DNA of 64,000 bases from Nipponacmea schrenckii (Eukaryota > Mollusca > Gastropoda > Lottiidae), in the NCBI GenBank assembly GCA_030562195.1, contig CM060199.1, forward strand, positions 39,018,338 to 39,082,337, in the 5' to 3' direction. The position numbers were made by a program, and so were the translations under genes. Position 1 is the stretch's first letter. The number at the start of each line of letters is the position of its first letter. Under the pieces are notes generated by a model. The model was given only the letters and a program-made list of their open reading frames with translations. It did no database searches and was not told the origin of the DNA. This document shows, piece after piece, positions 22,421 to 34,500 of the stretch.

Positions 22421-22798
22421 GGGGAGCTGCGGTTGTTTAGTGAGTTAGACGCTTGCTCGCTGATCTGATGGTCCAAGGTTCAATCCCAGAAAAGGTCGAG
22501 ATGAACTTTCGAGTTTTTTCCCTTTGTCAGTGATGCAAGTCTGGGGGCATTGACATGGTAAAAGCGTCTAGTCGTTCTAGTCTGTGGGAGGCACTGATAT
22601 GGTAAAAGCGTCTTGTCGTTCTAGTCTGTGGGAGGCACTGATATGGTAAAAGCGTCTTGTCGTTCTAGTCTGTGCACGTTCAAGGTCCCTCGACATTTGG
22701 AAAAATTTCCCTCATTGCAAACTGCATTGCGTTGCCCTTCTTCATTAGCTCATAAGGTGCAGAAGAGCAGGACGTAAAACTCCATTCATTATTTTCAT
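22421..22798 (+). mobile_element. SINE-A, tRNA-derived, full-length copy with internal repeats
   Basis: The head resembles a tRNA gene: an A-box-like tgtttagtgagttagacg and a B box GGTTCAATCCC at 22477-22487, consistent with an internal Pol III promoter. The tail ends ggtgcagaagagcaggacgt, aaaactccattcatt. An internal 43-bp segment (ggcactgatatggtaaaagc) is triplicated at about 22550-22680. Other copies are at 26122 (+) and 52240 (-), with tail fragments elsewhere. Confidence 0.8.
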
Positions 22799-24659
22799 AG
22801 AACAAAAGCTCACTATAGAAAAACAACCCAGTATTGAACATGGATTGATCAACAAGAAACTTATTTAACGGGATTAAAAAGTATCTGTATAAAACTTGAT
22901 AATAAGCCAGTCAGTTTATAAATAAAACATTGAAACATTGATATTATATTTCGTTTATTATATCAAAACCAATCAAGCTGATCAAGTAGATACATAAATG
23001 TAAATAGGATATTTGAGAAATATATTTTCAGTTATAGTTTACCATGATATTGATAATGAAAATTTTTCTTACTGCCAGTTTTATAACAATACCATCTCTG
23101 GACTAAATACCAACGATGCTGAACATCTGTGCTAATTACAAATATAACAATACAATGTATATAAATTTGCAACTCATTATCATTTTATGATTAGTGTTTG
23201 TTATATTTTAACTGCGTTTTGGCAATATCTGTAGCGTGTAGCGTATCGTCGACATAATCTCTTGCAGCGTGTTTCTTATCTTTTCCGTTTTAAAGGGACA
23301 GCCTTTTTTTTTTAGTCATATTCATGAAAAGTTTATACTAAATTGTAGTGAAATATTTTCCTGAAAGTGCCTAAAGATTTTGACTAAAAAAATCCAACCG
23401 TTATTTTTATTAACGAAAAAGCATTTTGGAGAAATGAAACCAAAAGTTACTGTAACTTTTGAAGTTCGTTATTGTATTTGTTAAGTGTTAAGTTAACGGG
23501 ATTTTTAGCAAAATAAAAGCATATTTTAGAAATGTTTTCAGGCCTGTTAAAGATGGTTGGTAGATAGATAGATAATAATTTACAGACAGCTAATCTCGTA
23601 GTTTCAACTACAAATATACCGTAACCTTTTTAAACCTACCAATCAACAGCAGGCCCTTAGCCGGGAGGTGGCGGAGGGGAGACCCCCCCCCCCCTCGCCC
23701 CCAACGGAAAATGTTGGATAGTACTCAATCAGAGACGTCATTTGTTCAGCAAGCGCTTTATTTTGCGGAGATTCTGAACTATTTTTAATGTTTGGTTCAC
23801 CTAACAAACCGCATGTGAAAATTGACGACTATATATCAAATCGAACGTTAGTAACACTTCATCACTCTCAGTTCACACACCATATGTCTCGGCAAGTCTC
23901 ACGAGATTTCAAATCTAACTTATTTCACACCCAAACAGACAAGTATCACGTGACCATAAAAATTAGTTTTATTAGTCAAATGTCCCGGAAGAATTCTGAT
24001 CACTTCTGCATCTTGAGTTACCGTGGAAACGTATTTCTAATATTTTCTATAATTCACTCGTGTCAGGCGTCAGGATTTATTCTGATTAGCTGGTTTTTTT
24101 TTTTGTCGTGAGGATCATTCGTAAAGTTTAGTTTGGTAGGCTATAGAAAAATCAGTATTTCCATGACCTCATTGTTGAGCAGTTAAGAGCAATGGCCAGC
24201 AACAAGTAAAACATCGTCATTATTGGACATCTAGAGCTTAATAGGTTTCATTTCTACCTCACTCTTGCTTTATTAAAATATATTTTCGATAAACTCACAT
24301 TAGCAAAAACTCCATTCATTTCATTTCATTTTTTTTCCAATAGCATATATCTGGTGACCAAATTACTGTGGCCCCCGTATACTATTAAACAGATTTAGAC
24401 CGGCCGAAATGTACCAGGACCATGTGAACAATTTGCCGGTGACTAAATTTCTCTTGGTGAACATTTCTTCTGACCTTGACCTGCTTTCAATATATTCCGA
24501 ATCTTTCTAGTAAGATTAAAACTTTTCTCTTCATCATCATACAGTAAAGCCGTTATTATAGCCGTTTCGTTTTATATAAAATGAAGATTTATTAGAAGAT
24601 CTTTGTTGAAATTTCTAAAATTAATAATGCATGAGTATTAAACTGGTCGACAAAAATAA
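22799..24659. other. Non-coding interval
   Basis: No gene seen. It holds a poly(C) tract at about 23686-23698 and a SINE-A tail fragment at about 24303-24335 (ctccattcatttcatttcat). The 107-residue ORF at 23788-24111 has no family features. Confidence 0.5.
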
Positions 24660-25640
24660 ATGTGAATGAAATGAAACGAGTTTTATTTAAGTACAATAAT
24701 TGTTCTATCACTTTTTTGTGTTAATGAAATGAAACGTGTTTTACGTCCCCCTGTTACGTCACTTATTGGGTTAATGAAATAAAACGTATCGCGATATAGG
24801 GTACTAGATAAATATTTCTGGTGCATTCTGGGATTTGAATTTAATTTGTATTTTGTAGTAGATTAAAAGTTTTTCAGACAGTGGATACAATAACAGTACG
24901 ATTTGTATAATTTTTACATAATATTGAAATGATAATATCTAAATTAAGAAATAAAAGTTAATTGACCGTGTATTGTTATATCTGGTCCAGGTTCAATAAC
25001 ATCCATCGACTATTAAATAGAATGAAGGTTTCGAAGATAAATTCAACCCGAGTGTATTATTTAGGTAATGAAGACAATAAGGGGCTAAATACTCGCCGTC
25101 TTGTAAGTTATTTCAGTGAAGTCCACGAAAGGAATTTATGATGGGATAAGCTTGCATTCACCACCCAGTAAATAAAATATTATCCTCTTTTTATGGATTG
25201 CCATGTATCGTTAAGTATCGATACATGACCGCGCGATACGATACGCGTATCGTGGCATGTTGTATCGCGATACATTGATTCAATGATGTATTGTGTCCAT
25301 GAAATAAAACGGGTTTTACGTTCTGCTCTTCTGTCACTCAATGGGCTAATGAAATGAAATGTATTTGACGCCCTTCTGTTCTCTCACTTATTGGGCTAAG
25401 GAAATAAAACGTATTTGACGTCATTCTGTTCTGTCACTTATTGGGCTTGAAATATACGTATTTGAATTGTCTCCACTTATTTAGGAATAACGTATTTGAC
25501 GTCATTCTGTTCTGTCACTTATTGGGCTAAGGAAATAAAACGTATTTGACGTCATTCTGTTCTGTCACTTATTGGGCTAATGAAATGAAACGTATTTGAC
25601 GCCCTTCTGTTCTGTCTTCTCTTTTCTTCTGAAATATGAA
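24660..25640. repeat. Tandem array of about 51-bp units derived from the SINE-A tail, split by a hAT relic
   Basis: Units combine aatgaaatgaaacgtatttg with acgtcattctgttctgtcac and ttattgggcta. The consensus is recognisably the reversed SINE-A tail (aatgaaatgaatggagtttt, acgtcctactcttctg). Units lie on both sides of the hAT relic at 24784-25296. Confidence 0.85.
24784..25296. mobile_element. Truncated second copy of the 4500-5419 hAT element
   Basis: It shares the subterminal acgtatcgcgatat on the left and the long right-hand region (aaaataaaagttaattgacc at 24945, atgtatcgttaagtatcgat at 25203, gcgatacgatacgcgtatcg at 25232). Both outer termini (TAGTGCTGG and CCAGCACTA) are missing, as is the BED exon. 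Confidence 0.85.
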
Positions 25641-26121
25641 ACGAATGTCCTTATATTCCTTATCTAAAATCGTTCATAAAAACTGCACAAGCTAAGGAAA
25701 ATTTTCAAAAAACCTAAAATTCTAGACTCTTCGGCGTATTTCGCAGACAATGGATAATTTCGACATATTTGGATTTGAGAAATTTGTCTTATTGGCGATG
25801 AAAGATGAAAAGCGACAGTTTCAATATGAAACCCGTCTACGACTGATTCTAGTGTGAGAATTCTGACACATGTTTTAACAATTCACCAGATTTTAATCAA
25901 AAATCAGTCAATAACATCTCTATACCATCTCCGTCCTGTCGATCTGTATCATTAAAGCTACATTATACAAGATTTGCACTCAAAAATAATGAAATGTAAG
26001 ATGAACTCCATCTAATTGAAATAATATTGTTTCCTTGTCTCGCCTCAATTGTAATCTAACAAGCTTTCTACAGTAGTTGTGTTCGAATGAAAAAATACTT
26101 TATTTCACACTGCATTATGAA
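25641..26121. other. Non-coding interval
   Basis: No gene or recognised repeat. Confidence 0.5.
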
Positions 26122-26310
26122 GGGAAGCCGCGGTGGCGCAGTGAGTTAGATGCTTGATGCTTGCTCGCTAACCTATAGGTCCAGGGTTCAATCTTAGTAA
26201 TGGTCGAGATGAACTTTCGGATTTTTTCGGAATAGGCTTATGCATCTGTTCTGGTGTTGCTCGTCTTCAGTAGACCATTAGGTGCAGGGGAGTAAGATGT
26301 TAAGAGTTTA
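26122..26310 (+). mobile_element. SINE-A copy, shortened body
   Basis: Head agccgcggtggcgcagtgag (a good tRNA A-box match), B box GGTTCAATCTT from 26185, body gtcgagatgaactttcgg, and tail ccattaggtgcaggggagta. The middle is shorter than in the 22421 copy. Confidence 0.8.
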
Positions 26311-26435
26311 AAAGTTATTTTCAACCAATCAAAACGTCTCATGTCGGGAGATATTAACCCACGTGATCTCGCACTCTCGTCTTTTCATACAATACTGTAC
26401 CTCCTTTAGTTTCCATCCTATTGTCTTATAATGGT

Positions 26436-28262
26436 ATCGACAGGCTTGTCATATATTGGTATATAGCCTATTATCTTCTAATGGTATCGGTAGGCTTGTC
26501 ATATATTGGTATATAGCCTATTGTCTTATAATGGTATGGTAGGCTTGTTATATATAGGTATATAGCCTATTGTCTTATAATGGTATCGATAGGCTTGTTA
26601 TATATAGGTATATAGCCTATTGTCTTATAATGGTATCGATAGGCTTGTCATATATAGGTATATAGCCTATTGTCTTATAATGGTATCGATAGGCTTGTCA
26701 TAAATTGGTATATAGCCTATAGTCTTATAAGGGTATCGATAGGCTTGTCATAAATTGGTATATAGCCTATAGTCTTATAAGGGTATCGGTAGGCTTGTCA
26801 TATATTGGTATATAGCCTATTATCTTATAATGGTATCGGTAGGCTTGTCATATATTGGTATATAGCCTATTGTCTTATAATGGTATCGGTAGGCTTGTCA
26901 TATATAGGTATATAGCCTATCGTCTTATAATGGTATGGTAGGCTTGTCATATATTGGTATATAGCCTATTGTCTTATAATGGTATGGTAGGCTTGTCATA
27001 TATAGGTATATAGCCTATTGTCTTATAATGATAACGGTAGGCTTGTCATATATTGGTTTATAACCTATTATCTTATAAGGGTATCGGTAGGCTTGTCATA
27101 TATAGGTATATAGCCTATTGTCTTATAATGATATCGGTAGACTTGTCATATATTGGTATATAGCCTATTGTCTTATAATGGTATGGTAGGCTTGTCATAT
27201 ATTGGTATATAGCCTATTATCTTATAATGGTATCGGTAGGCTTGTCATATATTGGTATATAGCCTATTGTCTTATAATGGTATCGGTAGGCTTGTCATAT
27301 ATTGGTATATAGCCTATAGTCTTATAATGATATCGGTAGGCTTGTCATATATTGGTATATAGCCTATTGTCTTTTAATGATATCGGTAGACTTGTCATAT
27401 ATTGGTATATAGCCTATTGTCTTATAATTGTATCAGTAGGCTTGTTATATATAGGTATATAGCCTATTGTCTTATAATGGTATGAGTAGGCTTGTCATAT
27501 ATAGGTATATAGCCTATTGTCTTATAATGGTATCAGTAGGCTTGTTATATATTGGTATATAGCTTATTGTCTTATAATGGTATCGGTAGGCTTGTCATAT
27601 ATTGGTATATAGCCTATTGTCTTATAATGGTATCGGTAGGCTTGTCATATATTGGTATATAGCCTATTGTCTTTTAATGATATCGGTAGGCTTGTCATAT
27701 ATTGGTATATAGCCTATTGTCTTTTAATGATATCGGTAGACTTGTCATATATTGGTATATAGCCTATTGTCTTATAATGTATGGTAGCTTGTCATATATT
27801 GGTATATAGCCTATTGTCTTATAATGGTATCGGTAGGCTTGTCATATATTGGTATATAGCCTATTGTCTTATAATGGTATCGGTAGACTTGTCATATATT
27901 GGTATATAGCCTATTGTCTTATAATGATATCGGTAGGCTTGTCATATATTGGTATATAGCCTATTGTCTTATAATGGTATGGTAGGCTTGTCATATATTG
28001 GTATATAGCCTATCGTCTTATAATGATATCGGTAGGCTTGTCATATATTGGTATATAGCTTATTGTCTTATAATGGTATCGGTAGGCTTGTCATATATTG
28101 GTATATAGCCTATTGTCTTATAATGGTATGGTAGGCTTGTCATATATTGGTATATAGCCTATTGTCTTATAATGGTATCGGTAGGCTTGTCATATATTGG
28201 TATATAGCCTATTATCTTATAATGGTATCGGTAGGCTTGTCATATATTGGTATATAGCCTAT
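26436..28262. repeat. 50-bp minisatellite, about 37 copies
   Basis: The unit is built from aggcttgtcatatattggta, tatagcctattgtcttataa and tggtatcggt. Variants (tatcgat, tatggt, taaattgg, tatataggt) recur in runs. It ends about 90 bp before decarboxylase exon 1, so it would sit in the 5' intron or promoter region. Confidence 0.95.
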
Positions 28263-28353
28263 TTTATCAACAAAGAGATATCAAGAGAGAACCAAGTTTA
28301 AACTATTAAAATCGACATTCCATTGAAACCTTTTCTTTACAGGGTCTTAAAAA

Positions 28354-28528
28354 ATGGCTTTCGATTGCGGAATGTTTCAAAAATTGAAAAAAAGAAATAT
28401 ACAGGAACCACGTGACCTATCGAGCAAATTGACCAATAGCCATGAGACTACGACACCACGTGAGAGAAGGAATATATTTTATTGTAAAAGCCCAGATTGG
28501 AGTGAATTCGAAGGATCTTTTTCTAAAG
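28354..28528 (+). CDS. Gad: Decarboxylase exon 1 (residues 1-58)
   Basis: ATG at 28354 follows an acceptor (ccttttctttacag) at about 28341, so a 5' UTR exon exists upstream. All three frames from that acceptor are closed by stops except through this ATG. The N-terminus is basic and poorly conserved, ending FEGSFSK. Donor AAAG|GTTTGT, phase 1. Confidence 0.8.
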
Positions 28529-31500
28529 GTTTGTACTCTCAGAATTTCTAAATTAAATATATTTGAATTCACCGTTAACGCACTAATTTGCTGAGATATA
28601 CCCAATTGTATAGGCCGAGGATGGCAGGATAGGCCTACGTATTATAGGCCCTGGACGATGGGGTCTTCTTCTTTTTTTTTTTTTTTTTGGTGTTCATTTT
28701 TATGTATTTCCTCATTGGATCTGGCATTATAACAGCTGTGATGTTTTTGGGAGGTGGAGCGAAGCAACTCTTTAATTATGTAATGTAATGTGTAGAGGAA
28801 GGGGGGGGGGGGCAGCCACCAACCGAAAAAAACGCTACTGTTTAACTGGAGAAATAAATTGTAGTTAAAGCCCCTGCTATTGCTTAACGTCCAGGCTTTT
28901 TATTTCATCGATTATTTCGTTTGTTACAGATTTACTGGATTCTAAAAATTCCGACAAACTTCGAGGATTTCTGATCGAAATGACCCACATCCTGACGGAT
29001 TACATTCTGAAAGAAAATGACCGCGCATCAAAAGTACTCGACTTCCACCATCCTCACCAGCTCAGAGAAATGATGGACCATTGTCTCGATATCGACGAGA
29101 ATCCACGAGATTTGGAGCAGATACTCAGTGACTGTAAAGAAACTTTGAAATACTGCGTCAAGACAGGTCGGTATAGTCTAATATAACCTCTTCCATCCTG
29201 CTTACTTTGTCTTAGCACATCTCAGCTCAGCTTTCGTCAATGTTCGTTAATTTCCGTGAGTTTAAGCAATGAAAAGCTGACATCATGCACTGTTAATGTG
29301 TTAGTGCAGACAACTCTGTCTGGAGATTGATTTTGATTGGCTCGAATTGCGCAGTGATTTGGAGGCCGTCAAAGCACTATGAAACTAAAAGAATTCGCAA
29401 GACGAAGTATTTTTATCATAGATTCATCTTCGCAGAAAATGCTCAGAGTTGCCGAATGTTTCTGGATCAGTTTGTAATTTATATCTTTTTTCAGGTCATC
29501 CACGGTTTTTCAATCAATTGTCTACTGGGCTAGATATTATAGGAGTAACTGGGGAGTGGTTGACCGCTGTTTCTAATACGAATATGTAAGTATGAGACCA
29601 TAAAATCACCAAACCATCTTTACTTCAACATGCCCGATACTATTGCTTACTCCTCAATTCACAATTTCAAAGCTCAAGGGCATGGGCACATTATATACAT
29701 AACGTTTTACTTAAGCGTGATGATGGGAGACATCACTCATAAAATCACACTCTGATCCTAGCTTTAAAATAGTCTGTCAGGGCTTTATACCTTGTTTGAC
29801 CTTAAATGGTGGGGGTTTCTAGGGGGTATCATTTTTGACCTGGTTCTCCCCTCTGCCAGGTAATTTCGAAAACTAGAAGCCCAGAGAATGTATTTCCAAC
29901 GATTCCGAGGCGCCAAAATCCCATTCAAAATTTTATCTTTTTGGTTTTTGTAAATAAATACATTTCTGAAAATGGAGGAAAGGCCGATTGGTGGGGCCCT
30001 AATTCTCACTAACTGGGGTCCAGTCCCAATGGACCCCATCCTGACTACGGAGCAGTGTGATAGCCTGGTGATCATTCCTACCAAACTGTAAATGACTACA
30101 AACTATCACTTTGTGATACACCATTTGATATATTGACACGTCGTTATATGTAGGTTTACGTATGAAGTGGCACCAGTCTTCACCCTAATGGAAGAGGTGA
30201 TTTTAAAACGTATGAGAGACCTGATTGGATGGCAGGATGGTGACGGAATCATGGCACCAGGTAGGTCATGTGTATTGATTCTTCTCTACGCTCTGGCATC
30301 TGTTAAGGAATGAAACTCATAATCTGAGGAATGTTACATGGTAGATAATAATGACAATTATAAACTCTTTATTTTACATGGGTCAGAATTAGGCCTAATG
30401 CACAAGGACATGGTCCTGTTTAACATTCAGCCCATGGGCAATACATTTGAGGAAAAAAAAGCGAAAATACACAATACTTCACTATAAAATTCGTCTAAAA
30501 ATACACAAGTATTAGATCCCCGTTCATTATCTCCCTGAAGTAATCGCTTTGCATAATTTGATCATTAGTATATCTTTTAAATTAAATTGAAACACCTAAT
30601 ACTTGTGACCTAGGCCAGTGATTCTATAGGAGAGTATCTCTTATAACACCTAATACTTGTGAATGAAGGCCAGTGCTTCTATAGGAGAATATCACCCTGA
30701 ACCGACTTTGAAATATTTAGTTATAGCTCTGCGACCAGGGTCGTGCTTTTGATGAGAAAGTTTTTCTCATAACACCTTCACACCGACCACGCTTTAAACA
30801 GGTCTAATATAGCCATCAGGTCGGGTAATTGTACTTAACAGTTACGTTGTAAATTCTATAATGGAATTCTTACAAGTCAATTAGAATAATTGAGAAAATA
30901 TGATTCAGAAACCGCAGTCAAATGTGTCTAGGGTGGGCTTTAGTTACACCATAACATGTTTATGCAAGTCGTTGGCAGCGAATATCGTCGGAGACCAAGA
31001 AATCAGGATTCACAAAATATACATTTCGAAGATTTAAATACAAATTCACAATATTCATTTGGTCATTTTATTAGATTTTGTATGTATATATAGTGGAAGA
31101 TAATTGTCAGAGCTGCGTATACTCTTCTTCTAGAGCATCTATTATTTAATCATTATTACTAGTACGTTATTGAATAAAGTGGTGAGGTTTCAAGGTCTAA
31201 AATAAAAATGATATCGATAGAAGGTAAACAACATCTGTTTGACTCCCACAGTGTCAACAATTCCACTCCAGATTCCAGACGGTTCCAGGAATTTTATTGT
31301 TTGGTGCTATAGTCCGAAACTCATGACGTCATTTGCTTGGATACGTTGAAGGTCCGATGACCTTGAATAAGTCATCTTCACTCATAATTCCAGTGCACCC
31401 AGCTGTAAATGGGTACGGATAATCCAGGACAGATTGATGCCAAGAGGTTTGGCCAAGGACCAGCTGGTAGACAGGATCCATGTCACGGCGGACATGTGAA

Positions 31501-34500
31501 CCTAAGTTTTTATCCTTGTAAAATATAGTTGTTTCTTAATTTCTCTTTCTGGTTGGATCGTGAAGTTGAAATGATAGATTTATGTGTATCTCTTGAACTT
31601 GAAGAAGCTTCAGATCGGTGCCATTATATACAATTATGAAGTAATTTAAAATGACTTTGACTGTAGCAATAGGGAATGCAGCGGACTAAGACACAATGTA
31701 GACTTAAAAAACTGTGACTCGGACTACAATAAAAACCAATGTCCCTAGCCCAGTATTATTTGAGAGTATTAGAAAGACTTCGAATTATCAATAATTAACC
31801 AAACCAAACCAAACCAAACCAACAACTACCATTCGAATACCAATCAACAAGAACAACCACGATCAGAACATGTTTGTAGCAATAAAGAAGATCTAGTAAC
31901 TCATGCCACACCATTCAGGACCACCATGACATTCGACCCCACTAGATCTCAAGATTTACCAACAACCACACCAACAGCACAAAATCATCCAACTTGAATG
32001 AATCCAACTACTACGAATACCAACAACTACCTAGTTTGCGATATCAGCAATTGCTGGAAGCTAACGTTAACTTGTCATCTACCAACAACTACCTAGTTTG
32101 CGATATCAACATTTGCTGGAAGCTAACGTTAACTTGTCATCTACCAACAACTACCTGTTTGCGATATCAGCATCAGCTGGAAGCAAACATTAACTTGTCA
32201 TCTACCAACAACTACCTAGTTTGTGATATCAGCATTAGCTGGAAGCAAACATTAACTTGTCATCTATCAACAACTACCTAGTTTGAGATATCAGCATCCA
32301 TTGGAAGCGAATGTTTACTTGTCATCTACCAACAACTACCTAGTTTGCGATATCAACATTTGCTGGAGGCGAAAGTTACTTGTCATCTACCAACAACTAC
32401 CTAGTTTGCGATATCAACATTTGCTGGAGGCGAAAGTTAGCTTGTCATCTACCAACAACTACCTAGTTTGCGATATCAACATTTGCTGGAAGCGAACGTT
32501 AACTTGTCATCTACCAACAACTACCTAGTTTGCGATATCAACATTTGCTGGAAGCTAACGTTAACTTGTCATCTACCAACAACTACCTGTTTGCGATATC
32601 AGCATCAGCTGGAAGCAAACATTAACTTGTCATCTAACAACAACTACCTAGTTTGAGATATCAGCATCCGCTGGAAGCGAAAGTTTACTTGTCATCTACC
32701 AACAACTACCTAGTTTGCGATATCAACATTTGCTGGAGGCGAAAGTTAGTTGTCATCTACCAACAACTACCTAGTTTGCGATATCAACATTTGCTGGAGG
32801 CGAAAGTTAGTTGTCATCTACCAACAACTACCTAGTTTGCGATATCAACATTTGCTGGAGGCGAAAGTTAGTTGTCATCTACCAACAACTACCTAGTTTG
32901 CGATATCAACATTTGCTGGAGGCGAAAGTTAGTTGTCATCTACCAACAACTACCTAGTTTGCGATATCAACATTTGCTGGAGGCGAAAGTTAACTTGTCA
33001 TCTACTAACAACCAAGACCTCGAACAATCATGAGTCGGATAACGATGAAACCAATGCCTTAGTTTTTTCACAAAACACTACACTATAACCAGTACCAGGC
33101 ACGACTAGGGGGGGGGGGGTGTTGTTGAACCTGCGATCCCAAATACTTATGTAGAAAAGGAAAAGTTTGAAGTACATGTATATTGACACGTCCCCGTCAA
33201 ATATTACCAATTTGTTATAAATATTGCAAATCCGGATACTATACGCCATTCAAAGATCAAATACCAAATTATTATTTTACCCGGACTACACTGGACCCCG
33301 TGGTCAGCGACCAGACACAGGCCGAGTTTTAATCCATTAGTGTATTGAGTACCGTTATATATCTGACTGTTATTTTATTATAATGAGTTATGTGTGAAGA
33401 CAATAATTAAGAGAAATATTCAAATTGACCAGTCGTTTTTATTATGACAAGGGATGTAGCATCGTAATTTTGGACTGTCATAAAGTTATTTTCCCATTTG
33501 CGGCTATCGACACTGGACTGTACTGGACACGTCATCTATCTTCAGTGTACGTCTTCCTTATCTTATTCCCTTTTCGGCTATCAAAAGCAGGACAGACCAT
33601 CTATCTGCAGTGTACGTCCTTCTTTATCGACCCCCTTTCGACTATTGAGTGTGTGACACGGAATCTATCTGCATCTTTTGGCTACTGAAGACGGGAACAC
33701 GTAATCCATCTACAGTGTACGTCTTCTTTTTCATTCCCATTTCGGCTATTGAGTGTAGGACTAGCCATCTATTTGCATCGTTTGGCTATTGAAGACGGGT
33801 CACACCATCTACGGTTATAATGCGAAGAATGAGGTTAAATCCTAGTAAAGTAAATGTAGTTGAAGATAATGACCTATAAGATCTGGCTATGATAAGAACA
33901 GTAAAAGGTATAATAAAGATATCAAATAAGTCAGCAGTGGCATACAATCTTTAAAATTAGATCCTTTCTTTAGTGTGCTTAGACCCGTTTTATTATAAAT
34001 TACTAGACAAGCATAACGTCTAAAACATGTATTTAGTGAGATCAGTAAATAAATTCCAAATTGCAGGAAAATATTATGATACCACATGCCTTTAAGGAAA
34101 TATCTTGTGGGATATTGAAATGCTGTCCTATCTTAATAAAATCATGATTAATTCGGACATAACAGATTAAACATTGAACAGCGTGGATGTTTATATCAAT
34201 ATGTCTTCTAAGCCACGGTGGAGGACATTGTAGTTGGGTTGACGTGGGCAGTGATGTTTCTTGGGACGAATAGCACTGTAAAATTCAAAATCTGTGAGTG
34301 TGAGGGTGGTTGGAAAGCTGTATTAAGCCATGTACCATGGCCATATGTCTTGGGTCAGATATGCGTTAAGAGACAGTGTGATCATTGGGCAAAGTAAAAA
34401 AATGTCAAAGAACTAAATCATCGATTTATTTTGAGTCGCCTTAATATTCGTTCACGTCTCACTACCCATTAGAGTCAACACGCCCCCCCCCCCACCAACT

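Noticed and set aside
22421..22490. Functional tRNA gene
   Set aside because: Only A- and B-box-like motifs are present; no cloverleaf with a proper anticodon arm can be drawn, and the sequence continues into a SINE body.
23788..24111. 107-residue ORF as a gene
   Set aside because: No family features, no splice partners, and AT-driven composition with a T-run at the end.
26436..28262. Regular 50-bp repeats resembling a CRISPR array
   Set aside because: The whole 50-bp unit repeats, with no unique spacers; it is a minisatellite.
28342..28353. Upstream in-frame extension of the decarboxylase through the exon 1 acceptor
   Set aside because: All three frames entering at 28342 reach a stop except via the ATG at 28354, so the start is placed there.
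31994..32835. Four ORFs with repeated [16 protein letters not shown]
   Set aside because: Translations of the 62-bp array; variant units change frame and carry stops.
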